A model generated the notes under the pieces. That model was not told the origin of the DNA. It ran no database searches and saw only the letters and a program-made list of their open reading frames with translations. Source: Rubellicoccus peritrichatus (lineage in GTDB: Bacteria; Verrucomicrobiota; Verrucomicrobiia; Opitutales; Cerasicoccaceae). From it: 64,000 nt of DNA. How positions within the stretch are numbered: the first letter of the stretch is position 1; each line of letters starts with the position of its first letter. The DNA is taken from NCBI RefSeq assembly GCF_033100135.1, contig NZ_CP136920.1:5734775-5798774 (forward strand), given 5' to 3'. Below are positions 25,552 to 34,888 of the stretch, one piece after another. Made by a program: the position numbers and the translations under genes.

Positions 25552-26880
25552 ATGAAATACTGCTGCAGTAAACTAATGTCTACATACACGCGCCTTGCAA
25601 GATACGCCATTGCGTCTTCAATTTTACTGACACCGATCGTCAGCGAAGGTCAAATAGCGATACACCAAAACAGAGGTGACGTTACTCAAAGAGATTACAA
25701 TCTACGAATTGGAGAGGCAGAACTGTCACTTGGAAGCGGGCTACAGCTCACTTACGATAGTAACTTCAATCGAGCCAGCAATAACACAGCAGGAGGATCC
25801 TACGCAATCGCGCCTAGCCTTCAGCTAGGAGTATATTGGCCAATTTCTCCCTATATCACTTTCGATACCAATATAAGCATCGGCTACCAATTTTATGTCA
25901 GTGGCCCTGGGGAAGACGGTTTGAGAATCACAGGTCTTGATGGCCTCGGGACAGCAAGCACTTTCAATCTTGAATTCCTCATTGGTGATGACTCGCTAAT
26001 CAACGTTTACAACTCATTGTCAGCCACTATCGATACTGTTCAGACAGGAGCGACAGCAGGTGGCGGAACAAGCGGGAATGTCAGGAACGAACCCTTCCAA
26101 CAATATACGTATGTTGCTGGTATAGGCTATGTTCAGAGGCTCACTCCTTACACTCGATTGAATGTCAATTACGATTTCCAACTTCGCAGAACTCCTGACT
26201 CGACTTTCAACTACATAAATCGCATTACAAACACACCATCCGTTTCCGTAGCGCACCAGCTAAACCAAAACCTAACGGGCTCACTCACAACCAGTGCAAA
26301 TTTCTATGACTACTCAGAAGATCTGCACAATAACGGTTTCAAATACCTCTTTGGCGGTGGCCTCGAGTACATAACAGATGGCGGTCTCATTGTTGGCGGT
26401 GAGCTAGGCGTTGAATACCTGGACTTCAGCACCAGCAATGATCCTGCAGCAACTGACGCAGATAACGTAAGCCCTTATGCCAATGGTTACTTGCAATTCA
26501 AGACTGGCGAATTTCTCACCCATACTTTCAGCGGAAAATACACGCACGACGCAAGTAATGGCAGCTTTGCCAATCCTGCTAACCCATCACAACTGCTTTT
26601 CGTAAACTTCCAGCTTGAATATGGTGGAGCCTACACACTCAGTATTCCTATCAGGGAAAACATCAATGTATATGGCAGCTATAACCTGTACCGCATTGAA
26701 CAATCAGACAACGGTAACAAATACAATCGTCAAGGGGTCTTAATTGGTGCTGACTACGACCTGTCAAAGCAAATAAATGTATCAGTACGATACACTTATG
26801 AAAATGCCTTTGATGCAACATTTGTAAACACAGACTACAATAGGAATCTTGTAGACATTTTTCTAAATTATAACTTCTAG
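25552..26880 (+). CDS. Outer-membrane beta-barrel protein, likely polysaccharide porin
   Basis: A signal peptide (RLARYAIASSILLTPIVSEG) is followed by about 410 residues of alternating hydrophobic strands and polar loops: LQLTYDSNFNRAS, YITFDTNISIGYQFYV, GLEYITDGGLIVGGELGVEYL, HTFSGKYTHD and VSVRYTYENAF. The chain ends in DIFLNYNF with a terminal Phe, the outer-membrane beta-barrel signal. The strand count looks like 16-18 but was not computed. Its place just before the OPX gene suggests that it is the porin used by an OPX protein that cannot span the outer membrane itself. A terminator follows. Confidence 0.78.
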   Translation: MKYCCSKLMSTYTRLARYAIASSILLTPIVSEGQIAIHQNRGDVTQRDYNLRIGEAELSLGSGLQLTYDSNFNRASNNTAGGSYAIAPSLQLGVYWPISPYITFDTNISIGYQFYVSGPGEDGLRITGLDGLGTASTFNLEFLIGDDSLINVYNSLSATIDTVQTGATAGGGTSGNVRNEPFQQYTYVAGIGYVQRLTPYTRLNVNYDFQLRRTPDSTFNYINRITNTPSVSVAHQLNQNLTGSLTTSANFYDYSEDLHNNGFKYLFGGGLEYITDGGLIVGGELGVEYLDFSTSNDPAATDADNVSPYANGYLQFKTGEFLTHTFSGKYTHDASNGSFANPANPSQLLFVNFQLEYGGAYTLSIPIRENINVYGSYNLYRIEQSDNGNKYNRQGVLIGADYDLSKQINVSVRYTYENAFDATFVNTDYNRNLVDIFLNYNF

Positions 26881-26916
26881 CAAAGAGCAACACCACCCTT
26901 TGCTTCTCGCAATTAA

Positions 26917-26943
26917 GAACAAGGTATCATATATACCTTGTTC
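26917..26943 (+). terminator. Terminator between beta-barrel and OPX genes
   Basis: GAACAAGGTAT-catat-ATACCTTGTTC is a perfect 11-bp stem with a 5-nt loop, followed by ATTCTTTTATAG. It lies 37 bp after the beta-barrel stop and 52 bp before the next ATG, so it may end or attenuate the fecR/barrel transcript. Confidence 0.7.
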
Positions 26944-26994
26944 ATTCTTTTATAGAAGATACTGAGCTCGGAAAAACAAAGCGTATTTTAAGTA

Positions 26995-27927
26995 ATGTCT
27001 CCAGTGGTGAAATTTGGTCTATTATGTATATTCTTCGCAGGAATAGTTGAAGGACTCGTTCTTCATGGTGCCGAAACCCAAGGCACCTCTACGCAACAAC
27101 GGGAAGTCAACAACACTACCGTAAACTCCGGAGATATTATACAAATACGCATTGATGAGGATCCAAATTTCGTCTTTCGAGGCCCAGTCAACTCATCAGG
27201 TTATATAGACCTTCCCTACAACATTGGAGAATTCAAAGCCAGTGGCCTAACTTATAGTGAGCTTGAAAACGCCCTCCAAAAGAAATTAACGGAGAGCCAT
27301 TACCGTAAAGCGACGGTTCAGGCGATACAGATACAAGAAGCAGCTGGCCAAGTCTATGTTTACGGTGCAGTGAAAGAGCCCGGTATCATCTTATTACCAC
27401 CATCAGGCTATTTTACAATCCCCCAAATACTGGCTTCTGTAAAAGGGCTAACTGCTTGGTCTGACCCCAAAAGTGCCTATATATTGAGGTATGGCGAAAA
27501 TGGCTCCAAAGAACGCATTCCAATCGACATAAGCGTGCAAATTATGGCATTGGAAGACCAGGCACCTCTCGAAGTCCTTGAAAATGGTGACGAACTTTAC
27601 ATCCCCGGCATAAACCAAGGTCAGGGAAGTAGTCTTCTTACCAACGACCCAATTGAAGTGATCGTTGTTGGGCAGATAAATAGTCCAGGCATCGTGACAT
27701 TTGCCCCAGGCGAGGAAGCAACATTTATGCGAACAATTTTCAAAGCAGGCGGCCTTACGAAGTTCGCACGGTCAACGCAAGTTAAACTAATTAGATATGC
27801 GGGCTCTGATCGCTCAGTTGAAATCATCAATGCCGAAGAGATCATCGAGGAAGGATATCTGGATAAGGATGTTCCAATGAATTCTGGCGATATGATCATT
27901 GTGCCACAGAAATTCATCAACTTCTAA
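26995..27927 (+). CDS. Outer-membrane polysaccharide export (OPX/Wza-like) protein, SLBB domains
   Basis: After a signal peptide (VVKFGLLCIFFAGIVEGLVLHGA) the 310-residue protein has a Poly_export domain (about 37-125: VNSGDIIQIRIDEDPNFVFRG... and SGLTYSELENALQKKL) and two SLBB domains (about 128-205 and 219-305: GQVYVYGAVKEPG and IEVIVVGQINSPG). It ends at VPQKFINF directly after the second SLBB. There is no C-terminal amphipathic helix like the one that forms the Wza outer-membrane pore, and no lipobox Cys. It would therefore form a periplasmic channel and need a partner barrel, which the gene upstream supplies. It lies 5 bp before the BY-kinase gene. Confidence 0.88.
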   Translation: MSPVVKFGLLCIFFAGIVEGLVLHGAETQGTSTQQREVNNTTVNSGDIIQIRIDEDPNFVFRGPVNSSGYIDLPYNIGEFKASGLTYSELENALQKKLTESHYRKATVQAIQIQEAAGQVYVYGAVKEPGIILLPPSGYFTIPQILASVKGLTAWSDPKSAYILRYGENGSKERIPIDISVQIMALEDQAPLEVLENGDELYIPGINQGQGSSLLTNDPIEVIVVGQINSPGIVTFAPGEEATFMRTIFKAGGLTKFARSTQVKLIRYAGSDRSVEIINAEEIIEEGYLDKDVPMNSGDMIIVPQKFINF

Positions 27928-27932
27928 GTGAG

Positions 27933-30260
27933 ATGCATTTTCCTGACCAAAAAAATCCATCACCTAAGGCTCACAGTGGGAGTGAACCAGATACTTTCAG
28001 TAAGTTCTCCCACCCCATGGACTTGCTCTATATTCTTCTGAATAACTGGTGGATTATAGCCATCTGTGTCGCAATCACGGGTATTAGTGCCGTAGCTTAC
28101 CTATTTTGGGTAAAGCCAATATACAGAGCAACAGCCAGAGTTGAAATTTTTCGCGAAAGCCGAATCGATACACGCACTAAAATCTCCTATTATGAGCATT
28201 TAGAGCGCACATTACAGCGCCAATCACTCCTGATGCGAAGTGATGACCTCCATAAGGAACTACGCAACAAGCTTTCGGAGAAATGGAGCCCCATTGTAGG
28301 CAACAAAAACATAGCGCCTGCCTTTGGCATAAACGAAGTACGGGAGTCAAGGGGGACCATGGTGGATATCGATGTGGACTCGATCAACCCACAATATGCA
28401 CTGGCTTATCTCGAAAGCATGCTAACAAGTTACAAAGCTTTTCGAGAACAAGAACTACGTGAAGTAAATGATAACGCAGTCACTGGTTTACGCTCAGAAG
28501 AGCAAAGGGTCCTACAAGATCTAGAAGAGGCAAAGACTGAACTAGAGGAATTCGAAAATGACAATCAAGTCCTAATGGTTCAAGAGCGGGAACAGATGGA
28601 TGCAGCATTTCTCAACCAACTAATGGCACGCCTCAAAGCCATTCGTATGGAGCGTACGATCCTCGAAAATCAACACGAAGAAATCCTTAACGCAGATGCT
28701 GTTACAATCAGAGAAGCCCTTGAGATGACACGTCAGACTCAACAAAGAAGCTCTGTCACTTCAGTCCCAAGCAATAGTTCGAAAACGAATAATTCTGCGA
28801 ACGATTCCTCTTCGTCCAACTGGGTCAATGCCGAATCGGTTGTCGCAGCAGACTCAGGAGACATTGCTGCTGTCATCGATTGGGAGCAACAGGAGGAGCA
28901 ATTGGCTGATATGGAGAATGCCTACAAGCAAAAGTTAGAGGTCTTCCTTCCAACACATCCTGAAATGATCGCAATGAAGGCCAAGATTGATGGCCTTACA
29001 CTCAACCTTCAAAGAAAAGCAGATGTCGCGCTAAAAAGATTCCACGCTCGTTTTCAAGCGTTGAAGATGCAAGAAGAAGGTATTGAAGAAGCGCTTAGTG
29101 ACTTCAACCAAGAACATAGCCTGTCAGCCGAACGCAGAAATCGTTATCATCAATTAAAATCAAGAGTCAGCCACTTACAAAAGAAATACAATCTAGTTTA
29201 TTCACGCCTACTGGAAAACTCCAGTACCCCTGATTCCTTCTTCATGCGGGTAATTAAACCTGCCCATGTAATAGGTAAACCCATAAGCCCGCAAAAGGCA
29301 AAGATCCTCATCGTAGCATTGGGATTTGGCTTCGCACTGGGCGGAGGCATTATTTTACTTCGCGTGCTGCTCAAACCTGAAGAACTGCGAGTAGATATAC
29401 TGGAAGCCGATTTACATATCCCTTGTGTCGCAACCATACCGAATTGGGAAGAAGTTCTTAAACCAGCTAATTATAACCCTGAATTTGACATCTTTGTCGT
29501 TAAACGCGGTGTTAATCAGGCAGCCACAGAGATATATAGAGGCTTTCGCCACAAACTTGATTCATTCAGCAGCAAGCGAGAGAAGGTATGTTTAGCTGTA
29601 ACATCTCCCAAGCGCGGTGATGGAAAAACTTTCAATACACTCAACCTTGCAGTCCCATATGCATGGGACGGACGCAAAGTGCTAGTTATAGATGGTGATT
29701 TTCGTCGAGCACGATTGACCAATGTCGTACTTGGAGAGCGTCCTGAAAAGGGTTTTACCGATTGCTTACTCAACCCTTCAATTAAGCCCATTGACAGGGT
29801 TCAACCGATTGCAAATAGCGGCATTGACATATTGCCTGCTGGAAAATTCGACGAAACTGTTCCAGAGAAAACGAAAACCCAACTCATGCAGTCATTTATT
29901 GCAGAGTTGCATCAACACTACGACATCATCCTAATCGATACTGCGCCTGTGAACATCATTGTCGAAACAGTGCAAATCTGTAGAGCCGTTGATGGAGTCA
30001 TATTGTTTTCTGATGCCAACGGCTCCAGAGTCGAATTGCGTCATGCAATGCGAGATTTACAAGGAATTAAGATCCTCGGCTTTTGCCTCAATGGAGTAAC
30101 ACGAGAAAGGGTTGGGGCCGCGTATGGCAATTACGGAGGATACGCAAGCTATGGATCTGATGAAGCCTATCTAGCCGGCAACGAGGAGGCAGCAATGGGA
30201 CTTAAGAAAAGCGGGCGTACAACTAGAGCTCCATGGAGTAAGAAAACCCTACAATCATAG
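27933..30260 (+). CDS. Polysaccharide co-polymerase with bacterial tyrosine kinase domain (Wzc-like)
   Basis: The 775-residue inner-membrane protein has a Wzz domain with two membrane helices (LLNNWWIIAICVAITGISAVAYLF near 42 and ILIVALGFGFALGGGIILLRVLL near 453) enclosing a long periplasmic coiled coil. A proline-rich ISPQKAK motif precedes the second helix. The C-terminal BY-kinase domain has Walker A SPKRGDGKTFNT (about 557-568), Walker A' VLVIDGDFRRA and Walker B IILIDTAPV. A tyrosine cluster, YGNYGGYASYGSDEAY (about 731-746), would be autophosphorylated. It controls chain length and export together with the OPX protein. A tail of about 30 residues follows the tyrosine cluster. Confidence 0.9.
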   Translation: MHFPDQKNPSPKAHSGSEPDTFSKFSHPMDLLYILLNNWWIIAICVAITGISAVAYLFWVKPIYRATARVEIFRESRIDTRTKISYYEHLERTLQRQSLLMRSDDLHKELRNKLSEKWSPIVGNKNIAPAFGINEVRESRGTMVDIDVDSINPQYALAYLESMLTSYKAFREQELREVNDNAVTGLRSEEQRVLQDLEEAKTELEEFENDNQVLMVQEREQMDAAFLNQLMARLKAIRMERTILENQHEEILNADAVTIREALEMTRQTQQRSSVTSVPSNSSKTNNSANDSSSSNWVNAESVVAADSGDIAAVIDWEQQEEQLADMENAYKQKLEVFLPTHPEMIAMKAKIDGLTLNLQRKADVALKRFHARFQALKMQEEGIEEALSDFNQEHSLSAERRNRYHQLKSRVSHLQKKYNLVYSRLLENSSTPDSFFMRVIKPAHVIGKPISPQKAKILIVALGFGFALGGGIILLRVLLKPEELRVDILEADLHIPCVATIPNWEEVLKPANYNPEFDIFVVKRGVNQAATEIYRGFRHKLDSFSSKREKVCLAVTSPKRGDGKTFNTLNLAVPYAWDGRKVLVIDGDFRRARLTNVVLGERPEKGFTDCLLNPSIKPIDRVQPIANSGIDILPAGKFDETVPEKTKTQLMQSFIAELHQHYDIILIDTAPVNIIVETVQICRAVDGVILFSDANGSRVELRHAMRDLQGIKILGFCLNGVTRERVGAAYGNYGGYASYGSDEAYLAGNEEAAMGLKKSGRTTRAPWSKKTLQS

Positions 30261-30303
30261 CAGCTTCAGATGAAATCTGCTACTGCCATGTACCAATCTC
30301 AAG

Positions 30304-32262
30304 ATGTTCCCTCTAATAGCAGAGCAACCCAGTTTGACCTCAAGGGACCATACTGGTGTTGAAGGAAAAAATCGCTTAAAGATTATCCATGCGGCAATTT
30401 TCCTGACGGTTATAGGTGCTCTGCTTATTACATCGATTTTTATCGGCAGAACCGGATGGTGGCTCATAGGAAGCCTACCGCTTTTGATGATCTTAGCACC
30501 ATTCTGCTGGCCATCAGAATTTACGACGGAAGCGTGGATTGGACTAATAATAGTAGGAATGGTAATTCTTTCATTGGTCCCTCTCCCCTCTAGTTGGCTA
30601 ACCCCTCAGGGTCGGTTTCATGAAGCCTATGACAAAATAGACCTTCGACTATTGAACGTAAACTATGGTGCTTCCGCTGATTTGTCGGATGAAACAATCA
30701 CCGCCTCTCCGCAGTGGATCCCTACAACATTGAACAGATTGGGGACTTGGCGTTTTCTTCTTTCATTTGCGTTACTTTGGATCGTTTACACTCTATGCCA
30801 GTCAACATCAATTAAAGTTCAACACGCTATAATTCTTATAGCGATCACAACATTAGCGATTGGCTGTATTGCAGGTATCCTTAGCCGAACAATATGGCCA
30901 CAGGGAAAAACTATAATGTGGCTAATGGATGTCCCGCATAGCAAACCGATGGGGCCTTTCGTGAATAAGAACCATTACGCTTTCTCCTGCTTACTACTGA
31001 TCGGAGCTAGCTTTTATCCGCTAAGACATTTGTTCGAACAACAGCGCCCAGACAATATGGCAGCATTTGTACGAAAGGCCACCTCCTGCTCATTGGGTCT
31101 TAGTTTAATTGTTATATCTACAGTGGGGATTCTACTGAGCCTTTCGAGAGGTGCTTTTGTATCCGCATTATTTGCCTTAGTTGGATGTGCCTTAATCCTC
31201 TCTGTAAGAGCGAGCTTCAAACCACTAGCCCTACTAGCCCTTGCCGTTTTCATACTAGCCGCGAGCCTCTTGTTCGCTCCAGAGTCGACACGTGAACGAA
31301 TCAGCACCCTAACTCAAGCAAGCCAAACCGAAAGTGGCCAAACTCGCCTTCAAAGCTGGAAAGACAGTCTACATATGTGGCGAGATTTCCCGATACTAGG
31401 AGCTGGTGCAGAGAGTTTCAGGACAACCTATCCTCTTTACCAAACAATCAACACCCGCAAAACCCTTTACTATGCCGAGAATGAGTACGTCCAATGGCTA
31501 GTCGAATTTGGATTACTGGGCATGGCACTAATGGCAACTCTAGTTATTACGCTACTACATCGGCTGTTTCGTTTTTGGTCGGTGTTAGCAATGTGGCAGC
31601 GTTTAACATTCACATGGGTCTTCCTCGCATCAGCAGCACATTGCTTTCTGGATTTTCCCCTCCGCCACCCTACTAACGCTGTGATATTAATCCTGATGAT
31701 TGCGATCAGTTTGACACCTCTCAAAACGACCCCAAGGCGCACGAATAAGGAATTATCCAAAAGAACACAACCGAGCCCCAGCAACACTATACACTTGATC
31801 AAGAGGCATACCACGAAAGTTGCTTATTTGGCCATCGCACTGATATGCTTTTATGGTCTCAGCCATGGGACAAACCTTTGGCGACTTGATTCCGCTGAGT
31901 ACTTAACCAAAGAATCCCCCAGGGACTCGATCAAGAATGCCCTCAATTCGGCTCCCACATATCCCCTGGCATGGTCTTTGCTTGGAAATAATGTTCGCCA
32001 GGAGATTTCGTCAAAGATAATAACTCTTAAACAGCAATTCATCCTACAGGATATTGCCTTAACTTGCTATAACTACAACGCAAACTACAACCCGTCGAAC
32101 TACGTGGCATGGATGGCCCTTGGAAAAGTTGCATATGAGTGGGACGATGACTCTACAGCACAAAAAGCATTCCAAAATGCAGTAGATCTGCGTCCTTATC
32201 TGCTAAGGGATATCCCAATAGATCTGAACATTACTTCAAAAGATTCAACTACTGGAGGCTAA
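30304..32262 (+). CDS. O-antigen ligase/Wzy-type polymerase with C-terminal TPR-like region
   Basis: The 652-residue membrane protein has 10-12 helices. The central loop and the Wzy_C signature SLSRGAFVSALFALVG and WRDFPILGAGAESFRTTYPLY...ENEYVQWLVEFGLLG mark the O-antigen ligase/polymerase family. After residue 520 a soluble C-terminal part contains helix pairs such as YVAWMALGKVAYEWDDDSTAQKAFQNAVDLRP, one clear TPR. It probably polymerises or ligates lipid-linked repeat units on the periplasmic side. A second protein of the same family is encoded at 58988-60289. Confidence 0.85.
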   Translation: MFPLIAEQPSLTSRDHTGVEGKNRLKIIHAAIFLTVIGALLITSIFIGRTGWWLIGSLPLLMILAPFCWPSEFTTEAWIGLIIVGMVILSLVPLPSSWLTPQGRFHEAYDKIDLRLLNVNYGASADLSDETITASPQWIPTTLNRLGTWRFLLSFALLWIVYTLCQSTSIKVQHAIILIAITTLAIGCIAGILSRTIWPQGKTIMWLMDVPHSKPMGPFVNKNHYAFSCLLLIGASFYPLRHLFEQQRPDNMAAFVRKATSCSLGLSLIVISTVGILLSLSRGAFVSALFALVGCALILSVRASFKPLALLALAVFILAASLLFAPESTRERISTLTQASQTESGQTRLQSWKDSLHMWRDFPILGAGAESFRTTYPLYQTINTRKTLYYAENEYVQWLVEFGLLGMALMATLVITLLHRLFRFWSVLAMWQRLTFTWVFLASAAHCFLDFPLRHPTNAVILILMIAISLTPLKTTPRRTNKELSKRTQPSPSNTIHLIKRHTTKVAYLAIALICFYGLSHGTNLWRLDSAEYLTKESPRDSIKNALNSAPTYPLAWSLLGNNVRQEISSKIITLKQQFILQDIALTCYNYNANYNPSNYVAWMALGKVAYEWDDDSTAQKAFQNAVDLRPYLLRDIPIDLNITSKDSTTGG

Positions 32263-32264
32263 AA

Positions 32265-33644
32265 ATGAGCATAAACCTAACATCAATGTTTAAATCGCGC
32301 AGTGGTCGCCGTTGGATTGTCCTCGATTTCCTGATTGGCTTCTTCGCATTATTCATTGCCCTGAACATAACACCCTATGTTGATATATACGAGCCAACGA
32401 ACAGGATCTGGGTATCACTTGGCTATGGTTTCTGCCTAGTCTTATCAGTAAGATTATGCGGATTGAATTCCTTATATGTTTCCCATGCGCGCAGTAAGTA
32501 TGAAATTGTTATCGGAGCAATCCAGGGATGCCTGCTCGCATATGTTGTTGTCTCACTGATTGTCGGGATAACCCATGTTCATATTTTCGGCAGATATGTG
32601 ATGCTCACCTCCTTAGGCCTTTCACTTCTGGGCATAATACTATCAAGGGCGCTAGACAAATACGCATTAAGCAAACACCCTTTACGCGTCGCTTTCCTTG
32701 GTTGCAATGAACTGCTTAAAGCATTCGGAGACCGACTAACAAGTAACCCACATTTTAAAATTGTGTGCGCTGCATGTCAGGACGACTGCGACATACCGGA
32801 AGTAATGGAAACCTACCACTACATAAAAGTCGAAGATCCCGATGCATTCTGCAGCTACCTAGATGCACAAAAAGTCGATATAGTGGTTTCATGCTACGGC
32901 TCCACCATACCGCTCAGAGTTCATAAAGTCATTGAACGCCTACCTTTTCATAACATTGAAGTCATGAACAAAGGTTCATTCTTGGAGCGTTACTTCCGAG
33001 AAATATCAGTAACCTACAGAAACCTCCATTGGTATACCTCACAGTTCATTAAGCCAAACGGAGGGGCAATCCTTCTCGTGAAAAGGATTCTGGATATCTT
33101 TGTTTCGATGCTGGGGCTTGCCCTTACGCTACCATTTTGGCCTTTAATCATTCTACTTATTAAGCTGGAAACACCAGGACCAGCCATATTCAAACAATGT
33201 CGAGTAGGATTATTGGGAAAGAATTTCACCATCTACAAGTTTCGCACAATGGGACAGGATGCAGAAAAGAAAGGAGCGCAATGGGCATCCACAAATGACC
33301 CACGTGTAACCAAGTTAGGTGCTTTCCTGAGACGCTCAAGAATAGACGAACTTCCACAACTATGGAATGTGCTCAAGGGAGATATGTCGTTGATTGGCCC
33401 AAGGCCTGAACGCCCTGAATTTGTTGATGAGCTGAAAAAGGTAATCCCACTATACGAGTGGAGATACCTCGTCCCACCAGGTCTTACCGGCTGGGCCCAG
33501 ATCTGCTACGGTTATGGCTCCAGTGTTGAGGACGCAAAGCGCAAGCTACAATTTGACCTCTACTACGTCAAAAACTTCTCAATTCAGCTAGAGCTTCAAA
33601 TTCTACTTCGAACCATACCACTTATGATGCGTGGTAGTCGCTAA
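32265..33644 (+). CDS. Polyprenyl-phosphate hexose/HexNAc-1-phosphate transferase (WbaP/WcaJ-like)
   Basis: This enzyme starts the repeat unit by moving a sugar-1-phosphate from a nucleotide sugar to undecaprenyl phosphate. The 459-residue protein has four N-terminal membrane helices, a nucleotide-binding-like middle domain (LRVAFLGCNELLKAF) and a PF02397 catalytic domain from about 265. That domain has KRILDIFVSMLGLALTLP, FKQCRVGLLGKNFTIYKFRTM, RRSRIDELPQLWNVLKGDMSLIGPRPERPEFV and PGLTGWAQ, the hallmark motifs. The gene starts 2 bp after the Wzy-like stop, indicating one operon. Confidence 0.92.
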   Translation: MSINLTSMFKSRSGRRWIVLDFLIGFFALFIALNITPYVDIYEPTNRIWVSLGYGFCLVLSVRLCGLNSLYVSHARSKYEIVIGAIQGCLLAYVVVSLIVGITHVHIFGRYVMLTSLGLSLLGIILSRALDKYALSKHPLRVAFLGCNELLKAFGDRLTSNPHFKIVCAACQDDCDIPEVMETYHYIKVEDPDAFCSYLDAQKVDIVVSCYGSTIPLRVHKVIERLPFHNIEVMNKGSFLERYFREISVTYRNLHWYTSQFIKPNGGAILLVKRILDIFVSMLGLALTLPFWPLIILLIKLETPGPAIFKQCRVGLLGKNFTIYKFRTMGQDAEKKGAQWASTNDPRVTKLGAFLRRSRIDELPQLWNVLKGDMSLIGPRPERPEFVDELKKVIPLYEWRYLVPPGLTGWAQICYGYGSSVEDAKRKLQFDLYYVKNFSIQLELQILLRTIPLMMRGSR

Positions 33645-33965
33645 AACAAGCTGTGGTTGAGTAGAAATGGAAATCGTTTCTCACTTGACTCAAAACGGTC
33701 AATTAGTTCAAATCAAAATGAACTTTTAAGAATAAATCAGATGCTACTTCCGGCTGCATGGTTTATTCCCCGCTAAGGCGAAAGCCTCCTGGCGGACAGA
33801 ACTAGGATTCTTCTACAGCGTGATTCTCTCTCGCTACCTAAGCACAAAAATTGGCTTTGCCCACTTAGGGGCATCCGGCCAAGGGCGGCAGCAACTCTTA
33901 GTTGAAGATTCGAATGCATGCGGCTGCGTCTCAGGATATCAGAACATTTCAGACTACATAAAATT
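33645..33965. other. Structured intergenic region before the ABC transporter genes
   Basis: I see no protein gene in these 321 bp. The first half is AT-rich. The second half (about 33755-33930) is richer in GC. It contains the hairpin CCGC-TA-AGGC-GAAA-GCCT-CCTG-GCGG at 33770-33795, with a GNRA tetraloop, then GGC-rich segments around 33852-33894 that can also fold. It may be a repeat remnant or a structured 5' leader of the transporter transcript. No terminator T-tract is evident. Confidence 0.45.
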
Positions 33966-34832
33966 ATGAATGGCCCAAAGAGCAATGAAGCCAAAGAATG
34001 GGACTTGATCATCAAGCCGCAACATAGCTTGCTGGATTTACATTTAGACGACCTTTGGCGCTATCGCGACCTAATATACATGTTTGTGCGTCGCGACTTC
34101 GTGACGCTTTACAAGCAGACAGTTCTAGGGCCCGCATGGTTCATCCTGAATCCATTGATAGCCACGATCATGTACACAATAGTTTTTGGCAACATCGCCA
34201 AACTTAGCACTGATGGCTTACCTGACATCATTTTCTATATGTCTGGCACAATCTTATGGGAGTATTTTTCTCAATGCCTCCTAAACACTTCGAATACATT
34301 CCGATCCAACGCAGGAATATTTGGTAAAGTTTACTTCCCCAGATTATCAGTCCCTTTTTCAATCACAATATCTCAGCTATTCAAATTTGCCCTTCAAGTA
34401 ACATTCTTCATGTGCTTCTGGCTATATTTCTACTTGTCAGGAGCAAAAATTCACTTCACCTGGGCAGCAGCGCTCTTCCCTCTCCTCGTGGTGATCATGG
34501 CAGGAATCGCCCTAGGATCAGGGATTATTATAAGTTCCTTAACCACAAAATATCGCGACCTTGAAAACTTGCTGTCTTTTGGCGTAAGGATGGCAATGTA
34601 TGCGACTCCAGTTGTGTATCCTCTTTCAATGCTTGCTGAGTCTAAATATCGGATACTAATCCTACTAAACCCCATGACTCCAATAATAGAAACCTTCCGT
34701 TTTGGATTCTTCGGAAGTGGCAGTTTCTCCTGGCTACATCTATCATACAGCGCTGCATTTGCCATTGTCTCTTTGTTTATTGGAGCAGTCATTTTCAATC
34801 GAATTGAGAAAAACTTTATGGATACAGTTTAA
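33966..34832 (+). CDS. ABC-2 type polysaccharide transporter permease (Wzm-like)
   Basis: From ATG 33966 the protein has 288 residues: a soluble start (IIKPQHSLLDLHLDDLWRYRDLIYMFVRRDFVTLYKQTVLGPAWF), the classic Wzm/KpsM/TagG N-terminus, then six membrane helices. The usual inner-membrane motif NPMTPIIETFRFGFFG precedes the last helices. The frame extends upstream to a start at 33918, but residues before MNGPKSNEAKEW have no family support. It is the permease for the ATPase encoded next and would export a lipid-linked glycan to the periplasmic face. Confidence 0.9.
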   Translation: MNGPKSNEAKEWDLIIKPQHSLLDLHLDDLWRYRDLIYMFVRRDFVTLYKQTVLGPAWFILNPLIATIMYTIVFGNIAKLSTDGLPDIIFYMSGTILWEYFSQCLLNTSNTFRSNAGIFGKVYFPRLSVPFSITISQLFKFALQVTFFMCFWLYFYLSGAKIHFTWAAALFPLLVVIMAGIALGSGIIISSLTTKYRDLENLLSFGVRMAMYATPVVYPLSMLAESKYRILILLNPMTPIIETFRFGFFGSGSFSWLHLSYSAAFAIVSLFIGAVIFNRIEKNFMDTV

Positions 34833-34888
34833 ACAAACATCCGCGCCCTATCCTATCCAATAGACTTTCACCACGAATACTAAAAGCA

